Shown: positions 12,114 to 24,689, counted from the stretch's first letter. The stretch: 64,000 nt of DNA from Microvelia longipes (GCA_018340805.1 JACMZG010001914.1:29234978-29298977), one strand, 5' to 3'. The notes: generated by a model from the sequence alone, not told the origin. Numbers and translations are program-made.

Positions 12114-13802
12114 AATACATTGGCAGCGTGTATGACTCTTCATGACGAAAACTTGACATATAAACATAAGGTAACATCTAAACTTAATGTAATATTGAAC
12201 AAAGTTACTTTAGACTAAGTTTATAATAGGGAATAAGTTTTCTCAAAACCAAGTAATATTTTAGCTAATTTACATTACAAAATACTCATAATTCATAATT
12301 TTTGTACATTAAAACATTTCGTTATTAAATAAAACATACTAAATTAAATAAATGTAGAGGAAAACTCAAAAAAAAACTTTATCAACTCTTTTAAAAAATA
12401 AAATAAAATATAGTGTGTCAAGAAAATTTCAAGTCTTGTTAAAAGTCCAGTAATTAATCATTTACTTCGACTCCTCTTTACTTTGTTTACTTCTAAAATG
12501 TTTATAAATAATTATATAGATATTTATTTAGGAATCAGATCTATTTTGAACATAAGCATTTATTAAAAGTAAATTAATGTCTTAATAACCTTAAACTTTT
12601 ATGTAATTTTTATTAATAAGGTCCAAATATTTACATACATAAATATATTTTTGATGATTTTAAGCTTTAAAAAAAGTGTAGTTCTTTTTAGCGCTCATTA
12701 TTTTTTTCATTTTTCTTCTAAGAAATCTTTAGGTCATAAAAAAGTCATCCATCCTTCGTAAGACCTCTTTTACAATTTTTAGTAAATCTCATTTTTTGTC
12801 GGGTGTTACCGAATCTTCATTAAGAGGCATAAATTAATCAAGGGAGTGAAATTTGGCAGCCCTACTAAGAGTGTTTTTAAGAAAACATCATTAGATGGTA
12901 GAAATTTTGAAGAAGAAAACTTTGAAGAAGTATTATAAGTATTCATTAACCTTGATCTATGCTTTCGTATACAAATTATAACAGCTTTTCTTATATTTTT
13001 ATTTTCTTTTACGAGCTTTCACTCACTCATTTACCGTCTTAAAAAAGTATAACCTATACTTACATCAAACCCACGTTTATAAAATAAACATTTAGGTAAT
13101 AAGATTTAATTATAAAAAGTTTTTCCCTGAATAAATCAATAGCTATGAATTCGAGAGGTTTCAAAATTAACAGTACATTTGCAATATGTTACAAACAAAA
13201 TAGATATGAACCTATTTAATGCATTTTCAAAATGCACTGCGCGGTTATTTATACTTATTTCGCATGCTTACAATCTTGTGTTTGCATCAATTGCGCATGT
13301 TCAAACTATACTAGTAATTTTACCCTCCAACAGGTTTCTACAAATAATAACTAATATAATGATGGTTATGTATATTACCTTAAGTGATCTCCAGTCCAAG
13401 AAATCAGCTTAAGAATCTGTAAAGCAAAAAATGAGAGGATATTAGTAGCTTGTAATGTACAGTAAGAATAATTTGCAATTAACGACATTTTGGGAGCAGG
13501 AATTATGAGGCCGCGAAGAGAAGACACACCCTGGCACTTCTTAGCAAGAGTCTTTCAAGTGCTTCATATAGGTACTTTATGATCAGGGAAGTTTTTGTTC
13601 GGAACGCTTATTCGATGACTCGTTAGATATGTTTTTAGAATAAGTTAATTTCTAATCATGTGCTTGAAAAAATCATATTAGAATAATAAAACCATGTTTA
13701 ACGGTAACGCAACGAATAAAATTTAGCTAAATATGAACAACAATTTTAGAAATACGTGAAGGTTGGTTAAGATTGATGTAAACGGACATAGTCCAATAGC
13801 CA
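12114..13802. other. No gene seen
   Basis: AT-rich. The 77-codon ORF at 13179-13412 shows no recognisable motif and is judged chance. Confidence 0.5.
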
Positions 13803-14515
13803 GGCCTAAAAATGTGAATCATTTTGTACTACTTCAAACTAATTTCTTCTGAAAATAAACCCTAAATTATGAAGGAAAAGCATAGTCTGTCAATCCAGAG
13901 TGGAGCCCTTCATTTGAATGCGCTCACTCAAAATATGAGACAAATTTCAGTTTTCTTACAATAAATGGTTCCCTGTCGTGTGCAAAACATGAAGGGAGCA
14001 TTTTTTAAAGCTGATAAAATTTGCTATAAAACGAGTGCTTTTTTGTCAAAGTCCGATAACTACAACTAAAGTTATGAAATTTGTTAAGTGACCAAAAAAT
14101 GGATAAAAGCCAATATTTATTCAAAGATATTCGCTGACTTTGCATAAATTAACCATTTTTGGTGTTTTTAAAACAGCTATAATTTTAATTGTATTCAAGC
14201 TTTTGAGGAGGAATAGGTCCTAATTTGTTTTATTTTAATTGTAGCCATCAAATTTTGATGATTAAACACTCGTTTTACAGAACATTTTATCAGCTTTAAA
14301 AAATGTTCTCTTCATGTTTTGCAAACGACCCACAGGGATCCACTTATTTCAAGAAAACAGAAATTTGTGTGATTTTATAAAATTTTGAGCATGCGCAATC
14401 ATATGAAAGACCATAGATTTGGATAAGCAGACTATGCTTTTTCTTCAAAATTTAAGATATATTTTTAGAAATCTTTGGTTTAAAGTAGAACAAAATGAGT
14501 CACATTTTTTTCAGG
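13803..14515. mobile_element. Long fold-back element with arms of about 250-290 bp
   Basis: The left half (13803 to about 14080) pairs with the right half (about 14230 to 14515) over nearly its whole length with scattered mismatches and indels. Landmarks in order on the left: AAAGCATAGTCTG, AAATTTCAGTTTTCTT, GCAAAACATGAAG, TTTTTTAAAGCTGATAAAAT and AAACGAGTG. Each has its reverse complement in mirrored order on the right. The interior has no ORF. A piece of the middle (TTTTGAGGAGGAATAGGTCC at about 14203) recurs at about 20457, so the family is dispersed. Arm divergence suggests it is not very young. Confidence 0.8.
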
Positions 14516-16103
14516 TCGTCAAACAAAACACCAACTTTGTTACAGGAAGCAACTGATTGGAATGATCTGGAAAGCTTCGTAATGGGAAATGCTCCCCAGT
14601 AAGCAACCATAGCGTTCTTAGTCGAGATATCGGCTCAGCTACAGGCGAAAATCCTTGTAGCGTATAACAAGTGTAATTGCTCTTAAAAATAAATCAAATT
14701 TTGTAAATATTTGGCTTGATTTTTTGTTTTATGTGTTGATAAAATATTGATTTTTAAGGCAATTATTACATGTAAATGCACACGTTTATTCTATTAGATA
14801 TAAATAGTATACTATAACTATTTCTGCCAAAAAAGGTCTGTTTGCGCTTATTAAAAAAAACTCAGTTTAAACTTCAAATTTATTACCAAATGGATTTAAA
14901 TAAAATGCGCTAAAAATGTTTTAACGCATTTACTTTAAATATTTATTTACAAGTTAATGAATTACTGATAATACTGCCAAGGATAAACCAAAAAAAAAAA
15001 ATATCAGTTAAACAAGAAATTGTGCATTCTATAGGATATTCGTCCAGCTTCATCTAATTTATGGCGCCCGTATCAGAATCATTTAATATTTATAAACTTA
15101 TTACTGAACCCCAGGTTCGAAACCGGGTCTTCAGTGTTGTAATTTTAATTCGACTCAGCATTTAAAAAACATTCGGATCAATTTTTTTCTTTTTAGACCC
15201 TCTAAATACATCGAGAAACGCCATATTCGAAAAATTTTAAAAGTTTTATCGATATTAATTCACCATGGTTATTTTGATTTTTGATTGTCTTAAATCCGGT
15301 TTTAATCGATTCAGCATCCAAAAGCACATATTATATAGGGCGTTTTCTTAGAGAAAATTGATTTGATTGAAAATTGATTCAAATTAAAAATTGTTTGAAA
15401 TTGACTCAGCAAAACATTATTTTCACTAGGGATCTTATAATATTTACTTTTATACCGAAATTCGGTAAAAAAATATTTCCATTTGAGCCCTATCATTCTT
15501 AAACAATAATAATGCTAAGAATGCGTATATACTAATAAATAAAAATGCACATCTATATATACTAATCGTGAAACTTATTGGTGACCTGAGAAACGGGTTT
15601 CTGACTTACTTCTGGGTCCGACTTTTACCATGCCCTCAATTTGATTAGCGATTTTTTTCGAATGTAATTCGCTAAAAGAATTATGTCCGTTCTATACATA
15701 ATTTATTTTTAAAATAACAAAAACCTCGATCTAAAAGGTCATTTCAATAAAATTAAGATGTCAAAAAACTAAGAGGTTACAATGATTAAGTACGCACCCA
15801 TAGAGTGTTTCAAAACTTCAAGTGGATCGTTTCCGTGAATTGTTTGGAAGTTTGAAGGGCCTTGTTTTCTTCTTGAGAAGCTCAAGTACGCCAGCAAGGG
15901 GCTTCAAAACTTCCAAAATATACTCAGCTTGACCCCTCGTCTATTGCTTCGTAATGAAATCGTTGAATGTCAAGTGTATGAGTGGGATTTTTATTAGAGG
16001 TTATTTTTTAGCTGCTATTCTTAACTTTTTATTTATTTTTTGTCAATTTATATATACTATAACTTTAAAGTTAACATGGTTTCTAAATAATATTATTTTA
16101 AAA
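14516..16103. other. No gene seen; isolated tRNA-like T-arm
   Basis: AT-rich. CCCAGGTTCGAAACCGGG at about 15112-15129 resembles a tRNA T arm, with possible extended pairing (CTGAA with TTCAG), but no A box or acceptor stem was found. Probably a SINE or tRNA relic. Confidence 0.4.
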
Positions 16104-16392
16104 GATTTAAGTCTTCTAGTGGTGTCCTCGTCAATGTAGATTATAAACTCGACGTTTCGCTTCCATTCTGGGAGGCATCTTCAGGGATATAGGACATTAT
16201 AGGGGAACACTCTATGAACTAAAAAAATAAATTGATCAGATAAATGAGCTAAATCATCAGTTGTATTTGCAGATTATAGAATTCATTTGTTATATCTTTC
16301 ACCCCTAAAGATGCCTCCCATCGTGGAAGCGCGGTCACCACCGCAAGCTATTTATCTCCATAACATTTACTGCGGAAGCCTACGTAGTTTAC
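16104..16392. mobile_element. Penelope-type fold-back with hammerhead-like motifs
   Basis: On the minus strand 16151-16185 reads CCTGAAGATGCC ... GGAAGCGAAACGTC: a CTGANGA box, an imperfect six-pair stem, then GAAAC and GTC. An inverted, decayed second copy is on the plus strand at 16304-16333 (AAAGATGCCTCCCATCG...). Outside these, GTCTTCTAGTGGTGTCCTCG (16111 on) and GCGGTCACCACCGC (16331 on) are mirrored parts of the same end as at 60495-60688. The right tail TGCGGAAGCCTACGTAGTTT matches the tail at about 60700. Interpreted as a non-autonomous derivative of a Penelope-like element; ribozyme activity is not shown. Confidence 0.55.
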
Positions 16393-16577
16393 TTTTTTTT
16401 AATAAAGTAATTATTAAAACATGAGAATTTTCCGGAGAGCAAAACTACACCTAGATGTCAGTTTGTAACCAAATTTGATAGCTATGAACCATAAAGCTAG
16501 TAGGAAGCTAAAGTCTCTAGGAAGCTAGTAGAAACACACTAAAACCAGTCCGAAGTCGATAAGACTGCAAAACTAAA

Positions 16578-16608
16578 GTTCCCAGGTTCGAATCTTGGTA
16601 CCGGCGCT
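16578..16608 (+). other. tRNA-like T-arm relic
   Basis: AGGTTCGAATCTTGGTACC contains a good B box (GGTTCGAATC) inside a T-arm-like stem, followed by GGCGCT. No acceptor partner is found upstream at tRNA distance, so it is not a functional tRNA; a decayed SINE head is likely. Confidence 0.35.
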
Positions 16609-16731
16609 AATATTTTATCGTCTTATTTAGTATTTTACGTTAAAAACTTTAAAATAATTCTGGCACGGAAGTCCACAATGTTGCACGAATTTCTTGGAAA
16701 TGTGCGCTTCATGCTATAATGCCTCATTTTC

Positions 16732-16732
<1 letters not shown>

Positions 16733-16789
<57 letters not shown>

Positions 16790-16791
16790 AC
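16733..16791. repeat. TA microsatellite
   Basis: About 58 bases of TA repeats with one interruption. The 70-codon minus ORF across it (Ile-Tyr repeats) is an artefact. Confidence 0.95.
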
Positions 16792-18714
16792 AACTTGCAA
16801 TTTATTTTTTTAGAATTTTTCAAAGCAAATGTGCTTGAATATAGCATAAACCGAGCCTAAATGAGTGCATATAATCATGTGCAATTATAGTAAGTAATAT
16901 GGATAAATAGTGCTTTTTTTTGAAAAATTCGAAAAAATTAAATAACAAGTTGTGACGCTACTGCTCAGTTTATTAAATATATGTACCGAAAAATTAAGCA
17001 AAAATTGGATTGTTGACCAAAAACAGCGGGCATTTCAGAGAAAATTCGCCTGGCTTGCGGACCTCCGCACCAGATTGCTTTTAGAATTTTGCTGAAAATT
17101 CATTAGAGTTTCCTTAGACGTACGGGGTAAATGGAAAAAATAATAAACACCTAACAATTCATCGGAGTAATAAATCATTAAGAATAATAAAGCAATGAAA
17201 TAAATAATACAAATAATTAATGCTAAAATAAAAATGTTAATAAAACATTAAAATAATTTATTAATATATTTGTATTTACACTGAATATAAAGTAGTTTTG
17301 ATAAGTACTTTATTTTTTTAAACAAATTTAAAATTCTAAGCACATTTTGACTTTAACTTTTTATAGTCTTAAGTAGTAGTTATGGTTGTTTAATGAATTA
17401 TTACCGACACCTATTTTAACACTTCAAGAAATCATAATTTAAAATATAAATATTAAATATTATTTTTCCTAGATTGTTCTATTAAGTTTAAGTTTGAGTG
17501 ATGAGTTTGCTATTCTGTAGAACCAGAAAGCATTCTAATAGCAGAAATGGGATATTAACTGTGTAATTTTGAGCCCCTAAACTCAAATGGCTGATATGCC
17601 AAAATCGAAACATTTGTTTCGAAGATAGGAAGAATAGGAAGAAAATAGGAAGAAAATTAACTTGAGTAGGAAATTAGAACTTTTGACTCGTATGTGAGAT
17701 CTCATCCAAAATAATGTATACGAAGATCGAAATATCTTCAAAAATATCACATTGTATTTATTCCCTCCAAAAACAGGAGGTTCAGCATACTAAAAATTAC
17801 GTTGCGATGTAAGTAAAATTATTGCTCGGGTTTTTATAATCCCTCACATCAGTGTTAATAATAAACTCGAGCATAGTGTTAGTAATGATACACTGATTTT
17901 CAAGGAAACCTTATAAATGTTAACTTTAATCGTATAGCGCCGAAACAAGGCTGAAAATCTGTCGCTATGCATTTGCTTATTGATATATTTGGTAATACTA
18001 ACTTTTAATTTAATTTTGACTTATTGAGCCCCTTTTGATAAAACAGCCCTAAAATGATTATATGCATTTTATATACAAATCTTCATTTATAATATTATTG
18101 AATTAATATATGTATTATTAAAGTCTTTAGATTTAAATTATAATTATTTTGAATAAAACACACTCAAATTAATTAATTTAAGACAGTATAAGTGTATAAA
18201 TATTTAATAATTAGTAATATTGAACGTATTCATTAGTCAACTTATTAAATATTGATAATTCAGATCAAATATGTGGGAAAGAGTGAAAGGATGTTAAAGT
18301 GAGTAGGAGAACAAAGTTTAAAGTTAAGGTTTTAGCCACCAGATTCCAGCACTATCCAGTCACGGTTTACTCAACACTCCACGAAGATCCTAGAAGTTAT
18401 TCTGCGTAAAAATTACAAAATTAAATAATTTTAGAATAAAATTTAAATACATGACGAAAATAACTATGTCACAGCTTGAATAGTTTTTTGAGCAGTGAAT
18501 ACTTTAAGAAACTTTATTGTTTTACCAATATTTTATTTTGAGTTTAACGTGAATCCGTCAAAATTTTCTAATTTCCCAATTAATATACTTTTGTTTTTTA
18601 TGACTACTAAACTCAACGACGCTCTCTTTAAGTATGGGCTGTCTTAGCGAAAAAATATACAATTTACTAAACTCTAAAAACATTTTTACCTTTTCACATT
18701 TGTACAGTGGGAAA
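16792..18714. other. No gene seen
   Basis: AT-rich DNA. A short triplicated AATAGGAAGAAA-type repeat lies at about 17625-17660. No coding signal. Confidence 0.5.
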
Positions 18715-18903
18715 AGTATTTTGTTTGCAAAGAAATCCGAAAACAAGATGTTAACAAAATTATCCGTTTCATGTGTTTTTATGACCTTTTGAGAGGTTTT
18801 AAAAACGTTGTCTGTCTGTATGTCTTGTATGAGTGGGTGTGTGTGTCTTTTTCATCTTATCTCCCTCCTAGTGCATTTATGCTAGAGAGTTGAAACTTGA
18901 ACA
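18715..18903 (+). repeat. Family A copy, left part, interrupted by a SINE
   Basis: Shows GAAATCCGAAAAC, TATCCGTTTCATGTGTTTTT, GACCTTTTGAGAGG, a GT-rich run, then TTTATGCTAGAGAGTTGAAA. It stops at the SINE tail; family sequence resumes at about 19455. Confidence 0.7.
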
Positions 18904-19449
18904 ATAGTAGTAAGTAATATGGGGGGGGGGGGAGTGGTAGTAACTACCAGGCAAGTAGGCCACGTTGTTGGGCCCTTTTTGTCAGCTCCCTAAGATAGCG
19001 TTCTACTCCTTTTAATTTCAAGTGTAGGTATATTTCATCTAATCTAGACAGAAGAGCCGTGAATTTCTATGGTTCCTCTCATGTTTTTTTAGGCAATCAT
19101 ACATATTTTCACTGACTCATATAGTCTAGTGAAAACTAGGAACAACACGTGCCCACGCTGTTAAACCAAACCTCCATACACTTTTATCTACAAGGCAGAC
19201 ACACTATAGTATTATAATGAATCTACTATGAGGGTCGCGAAGGGTTTTCATCTACTATGAAAACGCATAGGCTCGAGACCACTGGCTTTACGTTCCTTCT
19301 GAAGGAAGTGGTACGCAAAATTTGTATCCCTTTCAAAAAAACACAGATGCCCGTGCTGGGATTGAACCCATGACTAAATAAACTCGTAAGTTTGAAGTCC
19401 ATTCATTCTGTGTAATGGCCACGTACCTTAACCACTACACCACGGGTCA
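18904..19449 (-). mobile_element. tRNA-headed SINE, copy 1
   Basis: On the minus strand the 5' head carries an A-box-like GTGGTGTAGTGGTTAAGGTA (19424-19443) and a B-box-like TGGGTTCAATCCCAGC (19355-19370), signatures of a tRNA-derived Pol III promoter. The body runs leftward to a short TACTAC-type tail next to a C12 run (G run at 18921-18932). Body blocks GCAAGTAGGCCACGTTGTTG and TAAACCAAACCTCCATACAC recur in copies 2 and/or 3. The insert lies in family A and is flanked by near-identical blocks of about 50 bp (18852-18903 and 19455-19503). That is longer than a usual target duplication. Confidence 0.75.
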
Positions 19450-19454
19450 CTTCA

Positions 19455-19790
19455 TCATCTTATCTCCCAGTGGATTTATGCTAGAGAGTTGAAACTTGTT
19501 CAAGTGTATACCTTTACGTAATAAATAAGAATGGAAAGTTTTTTTCAATACGGCAAATACATCTATGGGTTTTGTATGATCATGAACGTTGAGTAGCATC
19601 GAGAGAGATCAGAGGGAATACAACTAATGTAATCTCGTGTTGCAGTGTTAATTTTGCAAATCGTATATTCTAACGACGAGCGAAGCGAGTCCGAAGTAGG
19701 AAAGATGAGCGGAACCCGATGTGGTGAGGAAAAATTTCGAGGACACCCTACCCGATTTTTTAATATTTGAAACATACCTTATTTATTTCT
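19455..19790 (+). repeat. Family A copy, right part
   Basis: Resumes with TATCTCCCAGTGGATTTATG and GAGAGTTGAAACTTG, then CTTTACGTAATAAATAAG, GACGAGCGAAGCGAGTCC and finally GTGGTGAGGAAAAATTTCG. These are the family's distal blocks, seen reversed at about 24700-24860 and in part at 7900 and 50480. The 70-codon minus ORF at 19563-19775 is a translation of it. Confidence 0.65.
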
Positions 19791-20435
19791 ATAAAAAATG
19801 TATTGATACCGCCCTTACCTCATCAAAATGCAAACATTTGCTAGAATAAAATAATATTTCCCGGCTAACTTACATAATCTATTTTAATTTTTTAACACAT
19901 AAATCATTATTAAGCGATTTAAAAACATAGAAAAAATATTTTTAAAATGTAAGTTTTAGTTAAAAGTTTAAAACAAAAAAACCGACTTAAAAGTATAGAA
20001 GTTTAGATAAAATACCACTAGGTATTATTGTTAAGTTCACTTTTTTCAGCAATATAACAATATTGAATATCTTAAATAATTACAGTATTAAAAGTTCTAA
20101 ACACTCGAAAAAGTTATGTTTCGGTATATGATTAATTTAATCTTTAATCAACCAAGGAAAAATGAATGAATAAAATTGTCAAAGAGTGACATATATAGAA
20201 CTATTTTTTCACAAGGCTAACTTAGCTAAGTTGTAACATGTGATATAAATCTTAGTTGTAAGTTGAACAAAGTTTTCATGCTTAAAGGAACGCTCTCTTC
20301 GACTGATAAATAGTTTGTAAAAACAAATTTATTCGATTTCTGCCGCATTACAGCAATTGTTGAGTTTAAATTTAAATACTTTAAAAATATGCAACTATTC
20401 GGAATCAGATATCCGTTAAATCAGCTAATAAAATA
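19791..20435. other. No gene seen
   Basis: AT-rich; no recognised element. Confidence 0.5.
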
Positions 20436-20439
20436 TGTA

Positions 20440-20568
20440 TTTTAAAATATTGATGGTTTTGAGGAGGAATATGTCCAACTTTGAAACTGGTTAAAAAAGT
20501 TAAAAAAAATGTTTCACTTACGTAGGACCTATTGAAGAATAGGTCCACCATTAATATTTTTAAACAGG
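20440..20568. mobile_element. Small fold-back related to the 13803-14515 element
   Basis: ATTGATGGTTTTGAGGAGGA (about 20450) is mirrored by AATAGGTCCACCATTAATAT (about 20539). The right side itself contains a small hairpin, AGGACCTATT / AATAGGTCC. The left block shares TTTTGAGGAGGAATA with the centre of the long fold-back near 14203. Confidence 0.55.
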
Positions 20569-20973
20569 GTGATTTATTTATTTATTTTATATAAAATAGG
20601 TAGATAAATTATTTATTTTAGCTAGCAGGATTGAGACTACATGTCTCCTCTTCCATCCATCCACCAAATAATACAATTTACATGCAATATATAAAAAATA
20701 ACTTTAGAAAACTAAGGTTACAAAACCAGTAAATTACAGTGTGCCTCCGGATGGGGTTGCCTATACGACTTATTGACAAAAAGTTTCATTTTTTGAAAAA
20801 AAGTCATTCTTGATAAAAGATTCTACATGTTTTTAAACCAAGATTTTTCATATTTTTAGCGAATTTTCATAATGAAAATGACGCTTATGAGGTTGTTCGG
20901 ATGACGGAAGTTGAGGTGGGAGTGAGTGAATCGTTCCTATTGGCTCCTGATAACAAAATATATGTCCGAAAAA
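20569..20973. other. No gene seen
   Basis: Mixed AT-rich DNA. About 20730-20960 is less AT-rich and may be the left half of an element split by the TA array; not assigned. Confidence 0.4.
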
Positions 20974-20976
20974 AAG

Positions 20977-21153
<177 letters not shown>

Positions 21154-21377
21154 TATGTAAGAGTTTCTACCTTTCGTATGGCGAACGATAACTCTCGAAG
21201 GCGTTCTCAAATTGAAACGAAACTTTGCAAATCGCGAGATGTTGAGGAGGTTACGAGGCCTATTGTTTATAAAAACATTATGACGTCATCAACCAAAGTT
21301 ATGACGTCTTTAGAAAGAGAAGAACTGAAGAACATAGCAATTGCTAGTGGGCCTTACAAAAAGTGTTTTTTATAGAA

Positions 21378-21520
21378 GAAATGGATAAGAGTTAGTGACT
21401 CTTATATTAATAAACTCAGTTTTTAATATAGGCTGATCAAGAAATGAATGAATGGAAAAATGTCAGCGACTCTTATATTAATAAAATTAATTTTTAATAA
21501 AGGCTGACTAAGAACTAAAG
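21378..21520. repeat. 71-bp direct duplication
   Basis: GTTAGTGACTCTTATATTAA at 21391 and GTCAGCGACTCTTATATTAA at 21462 begin two similar units, each ending GGCTGATCAAGAA or GGCTGACTAAGAA. Period 71 bases. Confidence 0.8.
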
Positions 21521-22644
21521 CATAACTCTCTCTATGATAAAGTTGGTAAAAACATCAGAATTAAGGTCTAGTTATACTGTCCGGATGATGAAATTTTTCA
21601 TACCACAATAACCTCATCAAAATTGTAAAAATGCACTAAAACATTTATTGAAGGCAATAAGTAGTTAAGTCTGACTCGGAAGTAATATTTTCTTTTCAAG
21701 TATTCTCTTATTTATTCCGGCTTTTATAAAAATTCCTTGGTCGCATAAGCACTACATCCTATGAATTTAGTTTATAATTAAAGCTCTTTTAATTTTAATT
21801 AAAGAACAAAAATAAATACCCATATGGAGGCTTTAGGACATTGAGGAAGCTAAAAGTCACGCACACTATTAAAGCTATAGAACTAACTGCAAATTCAAAT
21901 TACTGTAACAATTACTATTTTGTAGTTTTAAAATTATTTTTATTAAATTCGGGAAAATAACGAAACCCTAATGTCTAGTCTCTTTAACAACTTGATTTAT
22001 TTTCATTAAATGAAATAAAATATATAAAAAAACCAAATTTACACAGTGCAGTCATGAATGGAATAAAAGGTCAAAATTGTATTTGTTTAAAAAAATATAA
22101 AAAAGAAGAGTTTTATATACAACATTTAATTTGTTTTAACTTGGAGCGAAGAGGGAGGATTTGGCAAACAGGAGTGCCACAGTGCTGAGCATTAAAAACT
22201 TCCAAAAAAAGGCTGGGAAAAAGCTTGGGAAAAGCCAGAAAAGGGTGTTTTCTCTGTTTATTCAAATGTGTTTTTGCATTTTGTCTTTATTTTATAAAGC
22301 TGATTTAAATATAGAGGTAGTATTGTAGGATGTTTGTTCATTTGAACAAGAAAATAAAAAAAAAACGTATTTTGACGGTGAAAACGGTTGGATTTGTGGA
22401 GGGGGGGATTTCAACGGTGAAACGTGTTACCAGGCAGTAATTTTACTGTGATTGTCTGCATTCTTGAGCCAAAAACTCCCTCTTTGTCACCCAGGGGTTA
22501 GAAGGGTGATACCAGGCATCGTTTGAATGTGATTCACAGTATGAACGTGAGCCAAAGTATCACCTGATATACGTTACCTTGTTAAAAATAACACAATGTA
22601 CACCAATGAATATTTCTAGCAAAGGCTTTTTCTGAATTTACTTT
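21521..22644. other. No gene seen; a diverged direct repeat
   Basis: AT-rich to about 22130, then less AT-rich. GTTACCAGGCAGTAATTTT (about 22426) and GATACCAGGCATCGTTTGA (about 22508) begin two diverged units of about 82 bp, each later containing GAGCCAAA. No coding signal. Confidence 0.45.
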
Positions 22645-23005
22645 TCCTCATTTATACCGCAGGTATATAGAAAAAGTATGGTGTTAGGGCTATTAATCCA
22701 AAACTAGGATTTAACCCAAATAATCCGTTTCAGAGTTTTTAAAAACCATCGTGGGATCCTTGCAAACTTTTTGGTCTGTGTGTATCTCTAATCGCCGTAG
22801 CTCCCAGTGTGTTTCTGTTAGAGTTTTGAAACTTAGTACAAATATATTTTTAGGTCTAGAAGACCTCTTTAGTAGTTTTCACCAAGTTGTCTTTCTGTAG
22901 GCTGCGTGCGTTTGTGTGTGTATATGTGAATTTATGAGAGTATGTGTTTGTTATAATCGTGACCCAGTATGTTTATGCTGAAAATAAGCTTCTAACAAAA
23001 GTCAA
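22645..23005 (+). repeat. Family A copy
   Basis: Starts with the clear terminal hairpin (CCTCATTTATACC, GGTATATAG, AAAAAGTA at about 22648-22678). It then has CCGTTTCAGAGTTTTTAAAA, a GT-rich run, TAGCTCCCAGTGTGTTTCTG and GAGTTTTGAAACTTAGTAC. A second, weaker pass of the middle blocks follows to about 23005. Confidence 0.75.
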
Positions 23006-23119
23006 TGTTGAGGTTTAGTTGAATTATTCAGAAAATATTTTCTTATAAAATCAAACAGCAAATATAATGATTTAGCGAAAATTCTGAAATCGGAAAATTT
23101 ATTTTCCAACGCGTTTTTG

Positions 23120-23620
23120 AACTCGCTTTGGTCGTCTTAAGGTATTAAATACATTTATTCCCAGCGATAAACCATCCAGGCTCTGACCCCGCTCCATACT
23201 GCTTAACTTTATGACCTAACAATAACTATAGATATACTTGCTATAATTAGACGAAACTTTGAATACTTATTTATTACGTTAAGGGATAAATAAAAAAAGT
23301 AATACAATGAAACTAAGCACATTTATTGGTGATACATATGACTACATTAATGGAAAATCTCAAATCCGTCTTGATGAATTTCGAAATTTTTGCGGAGTCA
23401 TTACTAAAGTGAATTTTTTGTACCTAGTTTCAACTCTCTAGTATAAGTACTTAGGGAGCTAAGATGATAAAAGACACGCACACGCAGATACAGACAAACA
23501 GCTTATAAAAACACCTAAAAATTTTAGGTGAAATCCCGGTTTCGGTTATTTTAAAAAACGCAATACTTTTCTTTTATGCATATGGTATATGTAAGGAAAA
23601 ATCGGTTTGTATGCGTGATA
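23120..23620 (-). repeat. Family A copy, fairly complete
   Basis: Minus-strand copy. Plus-strand landmarks are AAACCATCCAGGCTCTGACC, GTTTCAACTCTCTAGTATAA, a CA-rich run, AAAAACACCTAAAA and AGGTGAAATCCCGGTTTCGG. It ends at a degraded start hairpin near 23580-23605. Confidence 0.7.
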
Positions 23621-23890
23621 TAGAAAATTTAAAAAAAGCAATTCATGCATAAAAAGCATAATTTTTGTAGCACCTGTGGAAAATAAATTTAGTCATTAAG
23701 TCAAATAGGGACGGAGCAATTTGAATCAAAGCGTCTGAACGCCCCTAAGTATTTGAGTTACTTCGGCGATACTTCTTACTGTTATCGCAAGAAAGTTAAG
23801 ACCTAATATCCTAATATATTTCTTTAATGGATTTTTATACATATTTTGTCCAAAACATAAAAATGCACAGTATTTTCGATTTTGTAAAGT

Positions 23891-23928
23891 ATTGTTGTCA
23901 TCCATGTTGTTACATGGATGACAACAAT
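23891..23928. repeat. Perfect 16-bp hairpin
   Basis: ATTGTTGTCATCCATG (23891-23906) and its exact reverse complement (23913-23928) flank a six-base loop. Too short for a typical miRNA precursor and not T-tailed; a small fold-back. The 79-codon minus ORF crossing it has no known motif. Confidence 0.8.
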
Positions 23929-24017
23929 CTACATCTTTGACAGTAGATGCGAAAGTCGAATTCATAATCTACTAAAGAAGTCACCAACGAAAGGTTATGA
24001 AATCATTTACACACAAC

Positions 24018-24043
24018 CGCGTAAGCCTACGCAGTTTATTATA
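24018..24043 (+). repeat. Solo tail of the Penelope-type fold-back family
   Basis: AACCGCGTAAGCCTACGCAG followed by TTTATTA is almost identical to the right tail of the element at 60490-60726. No matching left part is nearby. Confidence 0.5.
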
Positions 24044-24689
24044 AAACGTTTAATTATGTTTGTATTAATTTATTAGATAGATATAAGTCGCGTTCACAAG
24101 TATTACTTGGCGTTGCCTTTCAAATATATAAATACTAAACTCTTTGACGCTCGCGAGTATTGCAGCTTAGTATACTCTAAATGCAACTTAGTGCTATTAG
24201 GGGTGTAAACAACCATTTCCCCACATATCCTAAATGAATTAAGATATTTTATTAAGCTAAATCCTAGCTGCTTTTCTCTAAAACTTGGTATGATTGGCTT
24301 GTCATATCTAATCCCTAAATTAAGTTACTTACATTTTTATTTAGAGAAAATTCAGCCAAAGTAAAAAAATTGAAATAATGTTTGTGAATAAACAGCTATA
24401 TTTCATGAAATTGCAGAACTCAAGAAAGATGGCTGATTTTACACGAAGAAGCTATCTCTAAATTCGATGAAAAATGTATGTGTAAAAGTACATATTACTG
24501 AGATGACATATTTAGCACTGATAATCTTATAGTATGTCATTTTTTTTTAATTAAAATAAATGCCACAACCCATTTATTCAGAAGACTGTTTCTTGAAGTG
24601 ATACATCATTATTGGCAGTGGGCTATTATATAAAGAAGACTAATATCAGAAACAAGGCAAATACCTTTAGTAATAGGTATGTTTAGTTA

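Noticed and set aside
15105..15145. tRNA gene from a GGTTCGAAACC T-arm
   Set aside because: No D-arm, anticodon arm or acceptor stem at proper distances on the plus strand.
23891..23928. miRNA precursor
   Set aside because: The stem is only 16 bp with a six-base loop, too short for a typical precursor.
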